Shown: piece by piece, positions 21,105 through 30,554 of the stretch
Numbering within the stretch: position 1 is the stretch's first letter
Layout: the number at the start of each line of letters is the position of its first letter
Origin: Ramularia collo-cygni
Taxonomy: Eukaryota > Ascomycota > Dothideomycetes > Mycosphaerellales > Mycosphaerellaceae
Length of the DNA stretch: 64,000 nucleotides
Assembly: GCF_900074925.1 (NCBI RefSeq)
Contig: NW_019716281.1
Span: 17,312-81,311, forward strand
Reading direction: 5' to 3'
Translations under genes and position numbers: made by a program
The notes under the pieces: model-generated
The model's database searches: none
What the model was told of the DNA's origin: nothing
The model's input: the letters and a program-made list of their open reading frames with translations, nothing else

Positions 21105-21296
21105 TCACATGACAGACTAATACCGTTCTTAACAATTGTCTGCAANGAAGAAGGTGACACTCACGCATGGTAAAATGCAGCATTGGCAGTCGTCTCCACA
21201 CCAACATGGCAGACGGACCGGTGGTTTGGCAATTCCCTTCGCTATCGATGAAGCGCCACCGTTGCTCGAAGTCGCTGATGTTGTTGATGGAGGCAT
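21105..21296 (-). CDS. Cysteine-rich CaaX microprotein B
   Basis: The proposed model joins exon 21165-21296 (44 codons) to exon 21105-21116, giving 47 residues that end C-S-V-M. The first 30 residues are Ser/Thr/Ala/Pro-rich, then AKPPVRLPC leads into a tail with seven cysteines in about 14 positions (CWCGDDCQCCILPC). The donor GTGAGT is strong; the TATTAG acceptor is supported mainly because it recreates the ending of microprotein A on the other strand 430 bp away. An N and a weak branch site lie in the intron. Unspliced, the frame would read on nine residues and end in a lone Cys. The frame is open upstream of this ATG, but with no other ATG. A C-terminal CaaX box with S-V-M predicts farnesylation, and the upstream cysteines could be palmitoylated or bind metal. 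No database family known to me. Confidence 0.55.
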
Positions 21297-21726
21297 ATTT
21301 GCGATTCCAGAGAGTGTGGCTGAGATTTTTGGACTGGTAAAGACGCAAGATGCTTCACTGTGGGGCTGTGTGAAGGCGAAGGACACAGGTGGTGATGCTT
21401 TGTCGAAGTGTACTAGGTATCAAGGAAGAACGCCGGGAAGGCTGGTTCGGAGCGTGGCGCGCGGCCCTCGTCACATGTTTCAAAGTACAGCGACTTGAGT
21501 AGTTAGATGTTATATATTCACTGCTTCTAAACATCAAACTTCTGATCAGATACCTTCGAACTTCAATCTCACATCTGAACAACAATCACTCAATCCATCA
21601 ACATACCCGAAATCATCGATCACAGTGTCACCATCAGGAACAGAGGTGAGCAGGGCAATGCATCACATCTTCAATGCTGACTAACACGATATAGCTTCAA
21701 GTTACTTTACTTAGCCAACCGTCACG
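21297..21726. promoter_or_regulatory. Shared divergent region of the two CaaX microprotein genes
   Basis: 430 bp separate the two ATGs. It contains the 5' leader of microprotein A with its own intron. No known factor site was assigned. Confidence 0.5.
21646..21694 (+). other. 5'-UTR intron of microprotein A gene
   Basis: A 49-nt intron with GTGAGC donor, a textbook GCTGACTAAC branch region and a GATATAG acceptor, ending 32 nt before the ATG at 21727. It contains no coding sequence, and its quality is good evidence for a real transcript here. Confidence 0.75.
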
Positions 21727-21910
21727 ATGCGTGGTGCAAACGATCAAAATGTCTTATTCACCAAGCCGGCGGGAGTGAAGCAGCCGTGTATTGACGTGCC
21801 TTGCGGCCCAGGCTGCGATTGGTAATTTTGCACTTCTTATCGTTATTGATGTCTCACTGACGTATTTTTGATAAAGCGGCATCTGCTGCATCCCATGCAC
21901 TGTGATGTAG
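21727..21910 (+). CDS. Cysteine-rich CaaX microprotein A
   Basis: Exons 21727-21821 and 21877-21910 encode 42 residues. The 55-nt intron has a GTAATT donor, a CACTGACG branch site and an AAAG acceptor; without splicing the frame stops at once after the junction. The N-terminal 20 residues are unremarkable and end in FTKPAGVKQPC. The tail has seven cysteines between residues 21 and 39, spaced C-x4-C-x3-C-x-C-x2-C-C-x2-C, and the protein ends C-T-V-M, a canonical CaaX box (Met at X favours farnesyl). No signal peptide. The close C-x-C and C-C pairs resemble metallothioneins, whereas the CaaX box suggests a lipid-anchored peptide or pheromone-like precursor. I do not recognise a family. Codon phase, intron signals and the related gene on the opposite strand support it. 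Confidence 0.7.
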
Positions 21911-22109
21911 TATCAGAGGGCAGGAGTGAGGATTCCGACGGCAGTAATTCATTCAGAGGCAGGCGAGGGTGGCGAGATGACGGGAACTTGTAAAAGTGCG
22001 GTCGACAAATTGAAACTGTGATGAACGAGCATGAGCCAGTTTAAACTTTCCTTTCCTTTCATCGACTTTGGTCACATTCGTNCGTTGAAATCTCCACAAT
22101 TGAAAGCAT

Positions 22110-23428
22110 CTACACTTCGCGCCAGGTCATTCCAGGTCGCTCATTCAAAGGGGTCTGAACCGCGTTCGAATCGCCGAAAGGATCGTCATCGTCCTCCGCC
22201 TCATCAGAGGCCCTTGACAGCGAGGAAGCAGCCACAGGCGGAGGAGGCATCGAAGTCGATGTTGGCCTTGGCGGCTGTGGTGGAGGAGGGGGATCGGAGA
22301 TGTTAAGACCAGCGAGCTGTTCTTGTGTGTCGGGGCTGATCCCTTTGCTCGATTTTGATCGTTGGTCCCCGAGACTTTCCCAGGCGTCGCTATCACTATC
22401 ATCACTGATGCTTCGATCCATAATCTCGTATGCNGTCNNNNNNNNNNNNNNNNNNNCATTAGCGTTGACAAGGCTTCCAATCCACTGATCGGACTCCACA
22501 TTGTTTATGTAGTAGAGGATCTTCCTGCGCAGCGATTTACATGCCTCGACTCGCCGCTGGACCTCCTCGTTGTCAGAGACCCGCTCGTTCTCGCGATTGA
22601 TAAGCTGAAGACCGTTGAGAAGGTTTGTCGATGCTATTGACGACTTTGCTAAGGCGTTTGTCATATTGTCCTTCTCCTTGGCGAGGTTGAAAGGCTTGTT
22701 GGCTGCGCTGGGCTTCTTCTCCTTGAAAAGCTTCGAGGAGAGACTCGAGGATGTTGAAGTCAGACCCACTGGACGAGAGTACGGAGCTTGAGCTTGAGCC
22801 TTAGCATTCGACTTTGCCCGTTGTCTGGGCTCGGAAAATGGAGACTCGGAGGGTTCACTATCTGGATCGGCCGGTGTGCTGTCCTGGAGGACCTTTTGAC
22901 GAGCAGCGGCAGGTCGTTTGGTCTTCGGCAGCTCTTTGTACAGCGTCGCGATCTTCTCGAGACCCGGAGTCTTGCTGTATGCATTGGCCCATTGGACAAA
23001 TATCACCTTGCATTTTCGACGGACGGTTGCGTCGACGGTATCGTCCAGAGCCATCAGCCGGAGTCGCTCCAATAGTGGTTCATCGGCAAAAGTACGCTGG
23101 AACCGCCCACCAGCATTCTGGATCAGTCCGTCGAGAATAACAAGCGCTCGTATTTGACGATGCGAGTTGCCATATTTGAGCTTCTTGCGGAGTGCTCTGG
23201 CGGCTTCGGTCGGCCCTGAAGATTGTATGCGAATGACCTCGACCAGCTCGATAATGCCGCTCCAGTCGTCTTCCTCATGTTGCTCGCTGGTAAGTCGGTC
23301 GATCTGAACAGTGATGGCACTGAAAGGCTTCTTCTGTGGTATATGTTAGTTCTGCACAATCCGATATACATCGGGCTGATCTCTGCAGCCAGAACCTAGC
23401 CTCAACCTACTGATGAGCCGCTGAACAT
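22110..23428 (-). CDS. LSB5: LSB5-like VHS-GAT endocytic adaptor
   Basis: Exons 23411-23428 (only six codons) and 22110-23333 give about 413 residues. The VHS domain occupies roughly residues 10-140, with landmarks ITVQIDRLTSEQHEEDDWSG, EAARALRKKLKYGN, HRQIRALVILDGLIQNAG and ERLRLMALDD. A GAT-like helical region follows around SSIASTNLLNGLQLINRENE and EACKSLRRKILYYINNV. The C-terminal third is acidic and proline-rich with a DPFGDSN motif. Yeast Lsb5 links ubiquitinated cargo and Arf to the actin regulator Las17 at endocytic sites. The intron has a CTAAC branch site. A run of N at 22438-22456 interrupts codons between the GAT region and the tail; the frame continues across it, so the gap size is consistent modulo three but its content is unknown. 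Confidence 0.9.
22438..22456. other. Assembly gap of 19 N
   Basis: A run of N inside the LSB5 coding sequence, with another N at 22434. It probably marks an unresolved low-complexity stretch. Confidence 0.95.
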
Positions 23429-23916
23429 GGTAAATGGAAGACAGCACTTGTCTGGTGCTACGGAGACCGTTTTCAGACTTTCTGTTGATGCTCTTTTTAG
23501 TAAATCGTCTATCTACGCATGACTAAAACTTGCGTGACTTACACGCAATCAGGCGATGCAAGCTACAGCTTGATCTGATGACCACCTAGTAGTGAGGAGT
23601 ATGTGAGACGAGAGATGCAGCGGTCAATGCAGCGTTGGCCGGGAGTCAAAAATCCTGATGGCTTCCAAGTTAAACGTCGTAAACGAGACACTGACTGCGA
23701 TTCAGTATTAGCGACAGTGCCCGAGTGGTGAAAGTAGAGCCTCGTGCCGGGATCGCGGCGGGTCAGCGGGCAACGATTCGGGAAGGAGCAAGGCAAGAGC
23801 CGATCTCGGCTTGCAGCCTATAACATCTAGACCTCACTTCTGTCGGCATCTCAACGCGTGGCATAGCGTGTGCGACAGCCTCGTTGGAAGTTGATCCATA
23901 CGTGGAGTATGCAGCC
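23429..23916. promoter_or_regulatory. Divergent promoter region of LSB5 and the 490-residue gene
   Basis: 488 bp between divergent starts. Nothing else recognised; a tRNA-like fragment near 23735 does not fold convincingly. Confidence 0.5.
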
Positions 23917-25446
23917 ATGGCATTTACACCAATCAACAAACATGACGTCGTCGCCACCTGCCCAGACGGCCCCAGCACAAGCGCTCACGAAGAACCCACA
24001 GCTCTGGGTCATAAGGTAGCGACCACAGTTGCTTCCACGTACCTTGGACGAGGTGAGATCACAAAGATACCCACAGTCAAGAGCAAAAAACGCACTTCGA
24101 CCGCAAAGCCTCTGTCGAAACCCAAGCGACGTCAGACGAGCAATGTCAACGACGACTTTAGAGTCTCCAAGGGCGGTGCTGAGGTTACGCTGGATGCCAT
24201 CCACTGTGATACGCCTGCGCTTGCCAAGTTTCAAGGCCCTTCCAGCAAGTTCAGTAAAATGCAGACCATTGCAAGCCAACCAGTGTCCTTTCCCTCATCG
24301 GTGAGTACCACAGGAAGTGAGTTGGCATCGACTGTCTCCAAGCCCGTATCATTTCTTCCTCCGAGAACAACAATGGACTCGTTTGTTACTACATCGGCGC
24401 CAACATCCTTACAAACCGCTAAAGCCGGCGATGGCCAAGGCTTCACGCTCCATCAGGGGTCTTCGACCACCGCAACCTACGACAGCACCAGCATCTCAAT
24501 GTTTAAGACAATGAACGTGAATTCGAATGAGCGCTGTCCCAGTACCTCGATGGAACAGAGAGCGAGCCAGGACAGTGGCGAGTCCGGTACCAGCAATCGA
24601 CGCAGTGCACGGCGCCAAAAGGTTGTTCACGTTCCATCTTCTCAGCCCGAAGCATGCTCTGAATCTTCTGAAAGACCGTTAATTTTTGATGACTATGATG
24701 ACGACAAGGAAAACTTCAGTGATGTTGAGATGGTGAGTATGGCAGAGAGCAACGAAGATGAAGTCGAAATCAGACCCAATACTCCAGCAAACCGTGGACG
24801 CAAGTTGAATACCCGCGATGTTGATGAGCTCGAAGACTACGGTGGCGCACTATTGTCCGACGCAGACAAGCTTGCCCTGGGTATAGCGATTTCTCAGTCC
24901 ATCCTGGAACCATGACAGTAGTACTGACAGCTGACAGACAAGATCAACACCGGCGCCGAAAGTAACATCAAGCCAATTGTCCGCNAGCCATTTCCACCAT
25001 CTGTTCTCGATCGGTCACCAATCTCTGGAGTGTCCCATAGTGTCGTCCTGCGCACGTGCTTCCGAGTTGGCGAAGCGATGGCGACCGGTTGTCACGGGGC
25101 CAGAAACGGTCACGATATTGTCATCGAGTTGTATGCTCGAGTGACCGCCTCTTGGCGGGAGCCAGCCCCTGGTCGCAAGCAGCACTTTTCGTTCAAAGAC
25201 ATCTACCACGACAAACCGCCTTACCTTGACGGAACCTTCGAACTGTGGCAACAAGCCCAGCTATGGGATCTCGACAGCAAGGTGTTTACCGACGCCTCCA
25301 AAGGCAACGGAATCATGTGTCGTGTCATTGGAAGACTCAAGCGCGATGGGCAGAAGTGGAGGCTTGATGTGTTGAGCATCTGGGAAGCCACTTGGGAGGA
25401 CATTGAGTTTGCCGCCGGGATATGTGCCGTTGTTGCGGCAGCGTGA
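23917..25446 (+). CDS. Conserved fungal protein of unknown function, ordered C-terminal domain
   Basis: Exons 23917-24880 and 24938-25446 encode 490 residues; the 57-nt intron has a GTATAG donor and a CTGACAG end. Residues 1-320 are disordered, Ser/Thr-rich, with basic patches such as SKKRTSTAKPLSKPKRRQTS and an acidic DDYDDDKENF stretch. After the junction comes a compact domain of about 140 residues with RSPISG, LRTCFRVGEAM, ELYARVTASWREP, FKDIYHDKPPYLDGTFELW, CRVIGRLKRDGQKW and IWEATWEDIEFAAG. Its alternating hydrophobic pattern suggests a beta-rich fold. I recognise it as conserved-looking but cannot name it. The basic head suggests a nuclear location (inference). The first exon alone ends in a premature stop just past the donor, so splicing is needed. 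Confidence 0.8.
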
Positions 25447-25819
25447 TCATAATGTTTGTTTTGAACTTTGCGGATGGATTTGCTTTTTCTGCCCTCGCGC
25501 GATGGAAGCGCTCAATCGTGTCGGTATGCACGCAATATTGTGCTCATGAAGAGACCCGGGGAACGATGTGGTCGAGTGTTGCTTGAGCAGAATCGATGTC
25601 TTCAGAGCATGGGATGCTATGGCAAATACACCGTCGGAACGTGACAGGAAGCAGTGTGAAATGTAGACATCACGGTAGCAGTGTTGTCCAATTATCACGC
25701 CGACTTTCGAGTCTTTCCCTGTTGTCTGCATTTCTGCGACCTGCCGCTGGAGCGCGAGAGCTGCTCCGAGGGCGCCTATCGGCGTAGTCTTGTAGATAGA
25801 CCTCAGCCCTCTTGCCGCC
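25447..25819. other. Convergent intergenic region
   Basis: 373 bp between the stops of the 490-residue gene and the ZNF830-like gene. Nothing recognised. Confidence 0.5.
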
Positions 25820-26638
25820 TCATCTCGCACCGAAAGCCCACTCTTCGACATCTTCTTCGTCCTCCTCGTCTTCGCTTCCAGNATTGGCATGGTTCTCCTG
25901 ACGTATTGCCGGTGCCTGTATTGTTGGTGTCACATGCTCGACCTGTCTCAGCTTCTCCCTTCGCTCTCGTAATCTCTTGACGCGCTCCTCGAGGCTTTCC
26001 ATCTCGTCCAACTCATCTTCAAGCATTCTGGCAGCGTCTTCACGCTCGGCTTCCAGCTCCGCGTCCCTATTTCCACGTTGCATGNTTTGCTCTTCCCTTG
26101 CCTGGGCTGCAACTTCTTCAGCCGTCATCGCTGGCGCGGATATTGTAGCTTTGTCGGCAGCATTCGATACCATGCTCGCTTCCATTTCGGCCAGCTCACG
26201 CTCGAACGCTGCCATTTCCGCGGGATCTACTACCTCATCATTGCCGCTGCTGGGCTGAGGATTAACCAGGGGTGCCGAGTCGTTGACAGAAGGGAGCACT
26301 TCCTCAGGGTCGACGACATCCTCCGGCTCTTCCACGCCTGCAACGAATGTGACGGACTTGGCCTTTTTTCGATCCTCTGGAGGCGGACTGTTCTGGCTGT
26401 CGGCTTTGCGCTTTTTGCCAGCACCATTGCCAGCTCTAGTCGCAGCAGCCTCTTGCGCGCGTGTTTGGCGCAGTGTGTGCTGCGATGAGTGAAGGTGGCT
26501 CTGCCATGCTGCCTCCGATTTGACGAGCGTGTCGCATAGGTTACATCTGATCTTCGAGTCGGGAGTATAGCTTGCNTGGGGGTGCGTTATTCTGCGGGCT
26601 TCTCTCGATTGCCGCAGCATCGAGCGTACGTCTGTCAT
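25820..26638 (-). CDS. ZNF830/CCDC16-like spliceosomal zinc-finger protein
   Basis: 272 residues, one exon, clear ATG. A single C2H2 finger lies near residues 32-54 (CNLCDTLVKSEAAWQSH then LHSSQH), preceded by an Arg-rich N terminus (MLRQSREARRITHP). The middle is acidic and Glu/Ala-rich with a long coiled coil (DELDEMESLEERVKRLRERR), and the end is a Glu/Asp run closing EEWAFGAR. This layout matches ZNF830 (CCDC16), a component of spliceosomal complexes in animals and plants. The fungal role is inferred from that family. Three codons contain N. Confidence 0.82.
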   Translation of the reverse strand: MTDVRSMLRQSREARRITHPXASYTPDSKIRCNLCDTLVKSEAAWQSHLHSSQHTLRQTRAQEAAATRAGNGAGKKRKADSQNSPPPEDRKKAKSVTFVAGVEEPEDVVDPEEVLPSVNDSAPLVNPQPSSGNDEVVDPAEMAAFERELAEMEASMVSNAADKATISAPAMTAEEVAAQAREEQXMQRGNRDAELEAEREDAARMLEDELDEMESLEERVKRLRERREKLRQVEHVTPTIQAPAIRQENHANXGSEDEEDEEDVEEWAFGAR

Positions 26639-27346
26639 GTTGTGGTGAATAAGGTGGAAAGAGTACCTAGTAGTAGCTACCGTATTCTGTTGTCTCTCAT
26701 CAATCGAAACCAGGTCAGGTACAACTTGGGAACTCGGCGATTTCTTGGGATTCGGGAACGTTGCCGCACGAACCTTCCTCGCTTGTCAAGTCGATCTCAC
26801 CTCNACTTCTCTTCTCCTACGCTCGCAGTTCATCACAACCACAATCCGGAACCCGACAATCTTCCCGTCCCCAGGGTTTGCGCTCGAAAAATCCTTTGTC
26901 GCCAACAGTTCGCGACTTCATTGCCATCTTCATCGGTGCGCGAAGACGCTCGCGTGCTCTTCACTGCGTCTTACACACGCGACTGCGACACCGCCACGTT
27001 TTCTTGGGATACGTGCCTGCTTCAAAGCAGCGCATTGCGATACCTCCAGCGAGGGCAAGCCTGGAAGGCTGGTGGATGCTTGATCGAGAGCTCGTTTCTG
27101 CGCATACAATCTCGGCAGCTTGCTGGGCCACGCATTGCCGCTTTTCAATCTGCGTTGCGGTGGACAGACGTCACTGCTACAGACGCGCATCTCTGCCCAT
27201 CGTCTTNCACGGCTCGAGCAGCGTCAGGTTGTTGTCGTGTATCTAGTTACCGTGAAATTTTGCGTAAGCGCTGAAGACGCTGTATCCCATTCCATCGTAT
27301 TCCACCCTCTGCCTTGCGCGCGAGTGTCGGATCATATTCAGCAAAC
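26639..27346. promoter_or_regulatory. Divergent promoter region of the ZNF830-like gene and BYE1
   Basis: 708 bp between divergent starts. Open frames here (up to 230 codons) look non-coding by composition. No named site assigned. Confidence 0.5.
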
Positions 27347-29940
27347 ATGTCAGGTAAGCATTCAATGCGCCCTTGTAGACGCCCACTGCGTGTGAGAGCA
27401 CGCAGCAATTGGTCGCGTGCCCTTCAGAACGAGCATTCGCTAACAGACATGCAGATGAGCCACGAAGATCAGGGAGGGCCACGAAAGGGCAGCATAAGAA
27501 TGCCTCATCGTCGCCCGCTCCGAACACGAAGCCCACAAAGACGGTTAAAGGCAAGCCCACCAAGAAGTCGGCCGAAACAGAGCCGGCACCAAACGAAGAC
27601 GAGCCAGAAGAGGTCATTCGCTGTGTGTGCGGCAACACCAATCCCCACGACAGACGCGCTTTCGTCAGCTGCGACGCGTGCGAAGTTTGGCAACATAACG
27701 TTTGTATGGGGGTCACAGACGACGACGAGGAGCTACCTGAGCACTATTTCTGCGAGCAGTGCCGACCCGAGGAGCATCAAGAAACGGTGCAGTCCATGCA
27801 ACGCGGCGAGCGGATCTGGGAGAACCGGAATCGCATGTATCAGAACGAGAAGAAGATGAGCAAGAGTCGCAAAAGCAAAGGCAGGGCCGGCGAAGACTCG
27901 AAACCGGCGTGGCTCAAGAAAGACATTCCACCTCTGGAGATGGAGCCCGCGGAGCTGACACAACATGTGGAGCCCGTCGAGCAGGCTGAACCAGCGCCAG
28001 TCCCAGCGGCAGCACCCACGCCAGCACCAGTGGCTACCAATGGAGGCCAGGATGCGACCAGCAACAGCAAGCGGAAGCGGGAGGACACAATCGACCATCA
28101 GGTCACTCCATCCGCCGAGACAGCAGCGCAAGACGAGAAGCCAAACAAGCCGTCCAGGCAGGAGAAGCGTCGCAAGTCGACACCCGCGGCCAGCAAGGCT
28201 GCCACTGATGCCAACACAGCCATTGTGCCGATATCCCAGCTTCCACAGGACCGCCAAAAGGGTGCGCAGGCGCTTGCAAAGATCATTAGCGATGACATAC
28301 AGGCGAGGACCAACTCTGGATATTCTCCTCCAGATGGTCAGACTGCATCCTCTTTAGGGGAGACGTATGCAGCGAGAATTGAGTATGAAATGCACATGAA
28401 CCACGGCGTCGGCCAACCCAACTACACCGGCCAATTCAGAGCTTTACACGCCAATCTCAAGAAGAACAAGAGCCTTGTCCAGAGACTCCTGTCCGGATCG
28501 CTTACCGCAAGCGAGCTGGCGACTATGAGCACGAGCGATATGGCGAGCGAGGAGCTCCAGCGCGAACGTGCAGAGATGAAAGAAGTTCTCGATCGGCAGG
28601 TAATCGCAGTTGTCGAGGAGGGTCCAAGATATCGTCAGGATCACAAGGGTGTGCATCTCATCGAGGACGAGACTCGGCACGGGACCGATGCGCAGATGAC
28701 CGATCACGAGTCGAGCACCCAGAGACCCAGTATTGCTGATGCCAGAACAAGCAGCCATGGCCAGAGCGGCTCGCCATCAGGAGAGTCACCTTTGGTCGTA
28801 GACACCGGCAGCCAGGCGGATCCCAACGCAGAACGTCGTCCCACTAGCCAGCATTTTGACATGAAGAACATCTGGGCTAAAACACAGCCGTCGCCCACAA
28901 TTGGCACTCCGCCCGCGGGAGCCCGTACAATGCAAATCGCTCCACGTCGCCGTAGTTCGATAGCTCAGAATGCGGCAAAGGTCGACCCAGACGTTGATCG
29001 GATGCTAGAGGACGATGACGACTCCTACGCACCAGCGGACGTCACAGGCTCGGACCAAGTTGTCTGGCACGGCAAGCTGGTGCAGAGTAGTGAAGACAGC
29101 GCTCCGACGGTGAACGCGCGATTCGTGGCAGGGCGAGACCTTGCGTCTACTGGATCGTGGGCATCTTTGCTCCCTCACAAGTTGTCCATAGATGGGCGCT
29201 TGCAGATTGAAAAGGCTGAGCAATACCTTTGTGGCTTGCGGTGGAGCTCCAGCAGTGATGTGACGGTCCTCTCCCTCTCCCCATACGACAACGCCGATGC
29301 ATTCAACGAAGTGTTCGATTACTTCCATAGCAGGAAGCGGTATGCTGTCGTCGAGAAAGACAAGCCACCTATGGTGAAGGATCTGTATATCATACCGGTG
29401 GACGCCGGTGAGGCTCTTCCGGAACACGTGTTAATGCTCGAACATTGCAGTCTTAAGAAGCCTGTCGAGGAGAGGCTTCTTCTTGCCACCCTCATCGTCG
29501 CACGAGCTCCAGAAGTCCAGTCTGCAGTGCAGGAATCAGCACCAATGCAGCAGTCCAACGGACATCTCCCTCCACATGTCCGCCAAAGCATAGGTGGCCC
29601 GGCAGGCTCGCCGATCAACGTGCAGAATGCGACGTTCTCGCCGCCAAATAGTGGGGGTCTTGGGGGTCCCCCCTCCCATGAGATCCCCCCAAATCCGTAC
29701 GTTGCACAGGCGCAACAGCAGCCTCCACCACGACCAGTGTCACAGCATCCGAATTCGATGGTAAACAGCATCCTGGGAGACTTGCAGTACTGCCCAACCG
29801 CACAAACGATATTCCAGGAGACAACACATCTCGAGGAGATTCAGCTTCGTAACTTGGCGCTGATCCTGTCTCAGGATGTGGTTGCCCGGACGGACTTCAC
29901 AGCGCTCACTAACCGGCTGTACGGATTGAAGTCGGCGTAG
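27347..29940 (+). CDS. BYE1: BYE1-like transcription elongation factor (PHD, TFIIS-M, SPOC)
   Basis: Exon 1 is 7 nt (27347-27353, ATG TCA G); a 101-nt intron with GTAAGC donor and CTAAC branch follows, then exon 27455-29940. The protein has 830 residues. A PHD finger lies at about 58-107 with ligands C59, C61, C75, C78, H83, C86, C102 and C105. Basic linkers follow, then a TFIIS central-type helical domain from about DRQKGAQALAKIISDDIQA, and a SPOC domain starting VVWHGKLVQ (about 545-690) with LSPYDNADAF and the C-terminal LEHCSLKKP. This order matches yeast Bye1, which binds methylated H3K4 and RNA polymerase II. The tail is Pro/Gln-rich. The tiny first exon is preferred because the second exon has no ATG at its expected N terminus and the join reads MSDEPRRSGRATKGQ. 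Confidence 0.92.
29653..29690 (+). repeat. G-run/C-run hairpin sequence inside BYE1
   Basis: Two runs of five G (29653-29657, 29662-29666), then C runs at 29668-29673 and 29685-29690; GGGGGTCCCCC is palindromic. It encodes the Gly/Pro-rich linker GGLGGPPSHEIPPNP. Confidence 0.8.
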
Positions 29941-30554
29941 TGAACGCAATGGCATGGAACCTAACGATGTACACATGGGGCTGGTGATCACGAAAATTCA
30001 GTGAACCAAATTATTCTGTGGTGGTATCTGGATTGTGAAGAGCTCCCCGGCTGGGAGCTTCAGAGCAGTCCGTTCGTGGCTGGACCCGCAGTGATGAGCC
30101 ATGAGTATCAGTAGTTGGAAGACCGACTTTCATTGTTGTCTGCTCGCGTCCCGAGCGGAAGATGGTCACGGGGAAAGGGCAACGGAGCCTTCACGTCAAG
30201 GAGAGGGATGCAACGACAGTGCTCCGCGAGGGTAGTGAATTGTGTCCCGTGAGGACAATAAGTGGTTTTTAGTTCTTCAATTCGAGTATCTATCAAGTTC
30301 AAGCATTATATGACCGTAAACTCCCACTTTGACAGTCGACGAGAGCGGACAACTCACGTATCCATGGCTGAAAGCCGTCGCAGTCTCATGCTTGGCATGG
30401 GTCACTATGCTTTGCGTCATGGGGTACCAGGTAGGCGGACTTTTTGTGAGTCTTCGAATGAGTCGTCTATTTTCCCATACCGAATTCTACCCCGCTAAGG
30501 ATATATATTTCATCCCCCACCACACGACCCTCTCTTTTTCACATTCAGCACAAC
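29941..30554. other. Intergenic, promoter of KRS1
   Basis: 614 bp between BYE1 stop and KRS1 start. A TATATATTT sequence near 30501 and a pyrimidine-rich stretch just before the ATG are the usual kind of fungal core promoter. Nothing else seen. Confidence 0.5.

Noticed and set aside
21140..21164. 25-nt intron for microprotein B ending at the TTGCAG
   Set aside because: Too short for a functional fungal intron; the TATTAG acceptor gives 48 nt and a family-consistent ending.
23735..23800. tRNA-like string (GACAGTGCCCGAGTGGT) suggesting a tRNA-Ser
   Set aside because: No matching acceptor stem, anticodon loop or TTCGA arm at the right distance.
26582..27274. 230-codon plus-strand frame upstream of BYE1
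   Set aside because: Low-quality Arg/Ser/Leu composition, no domain, overlaps the ZNF830-like gene start and shared promoter.
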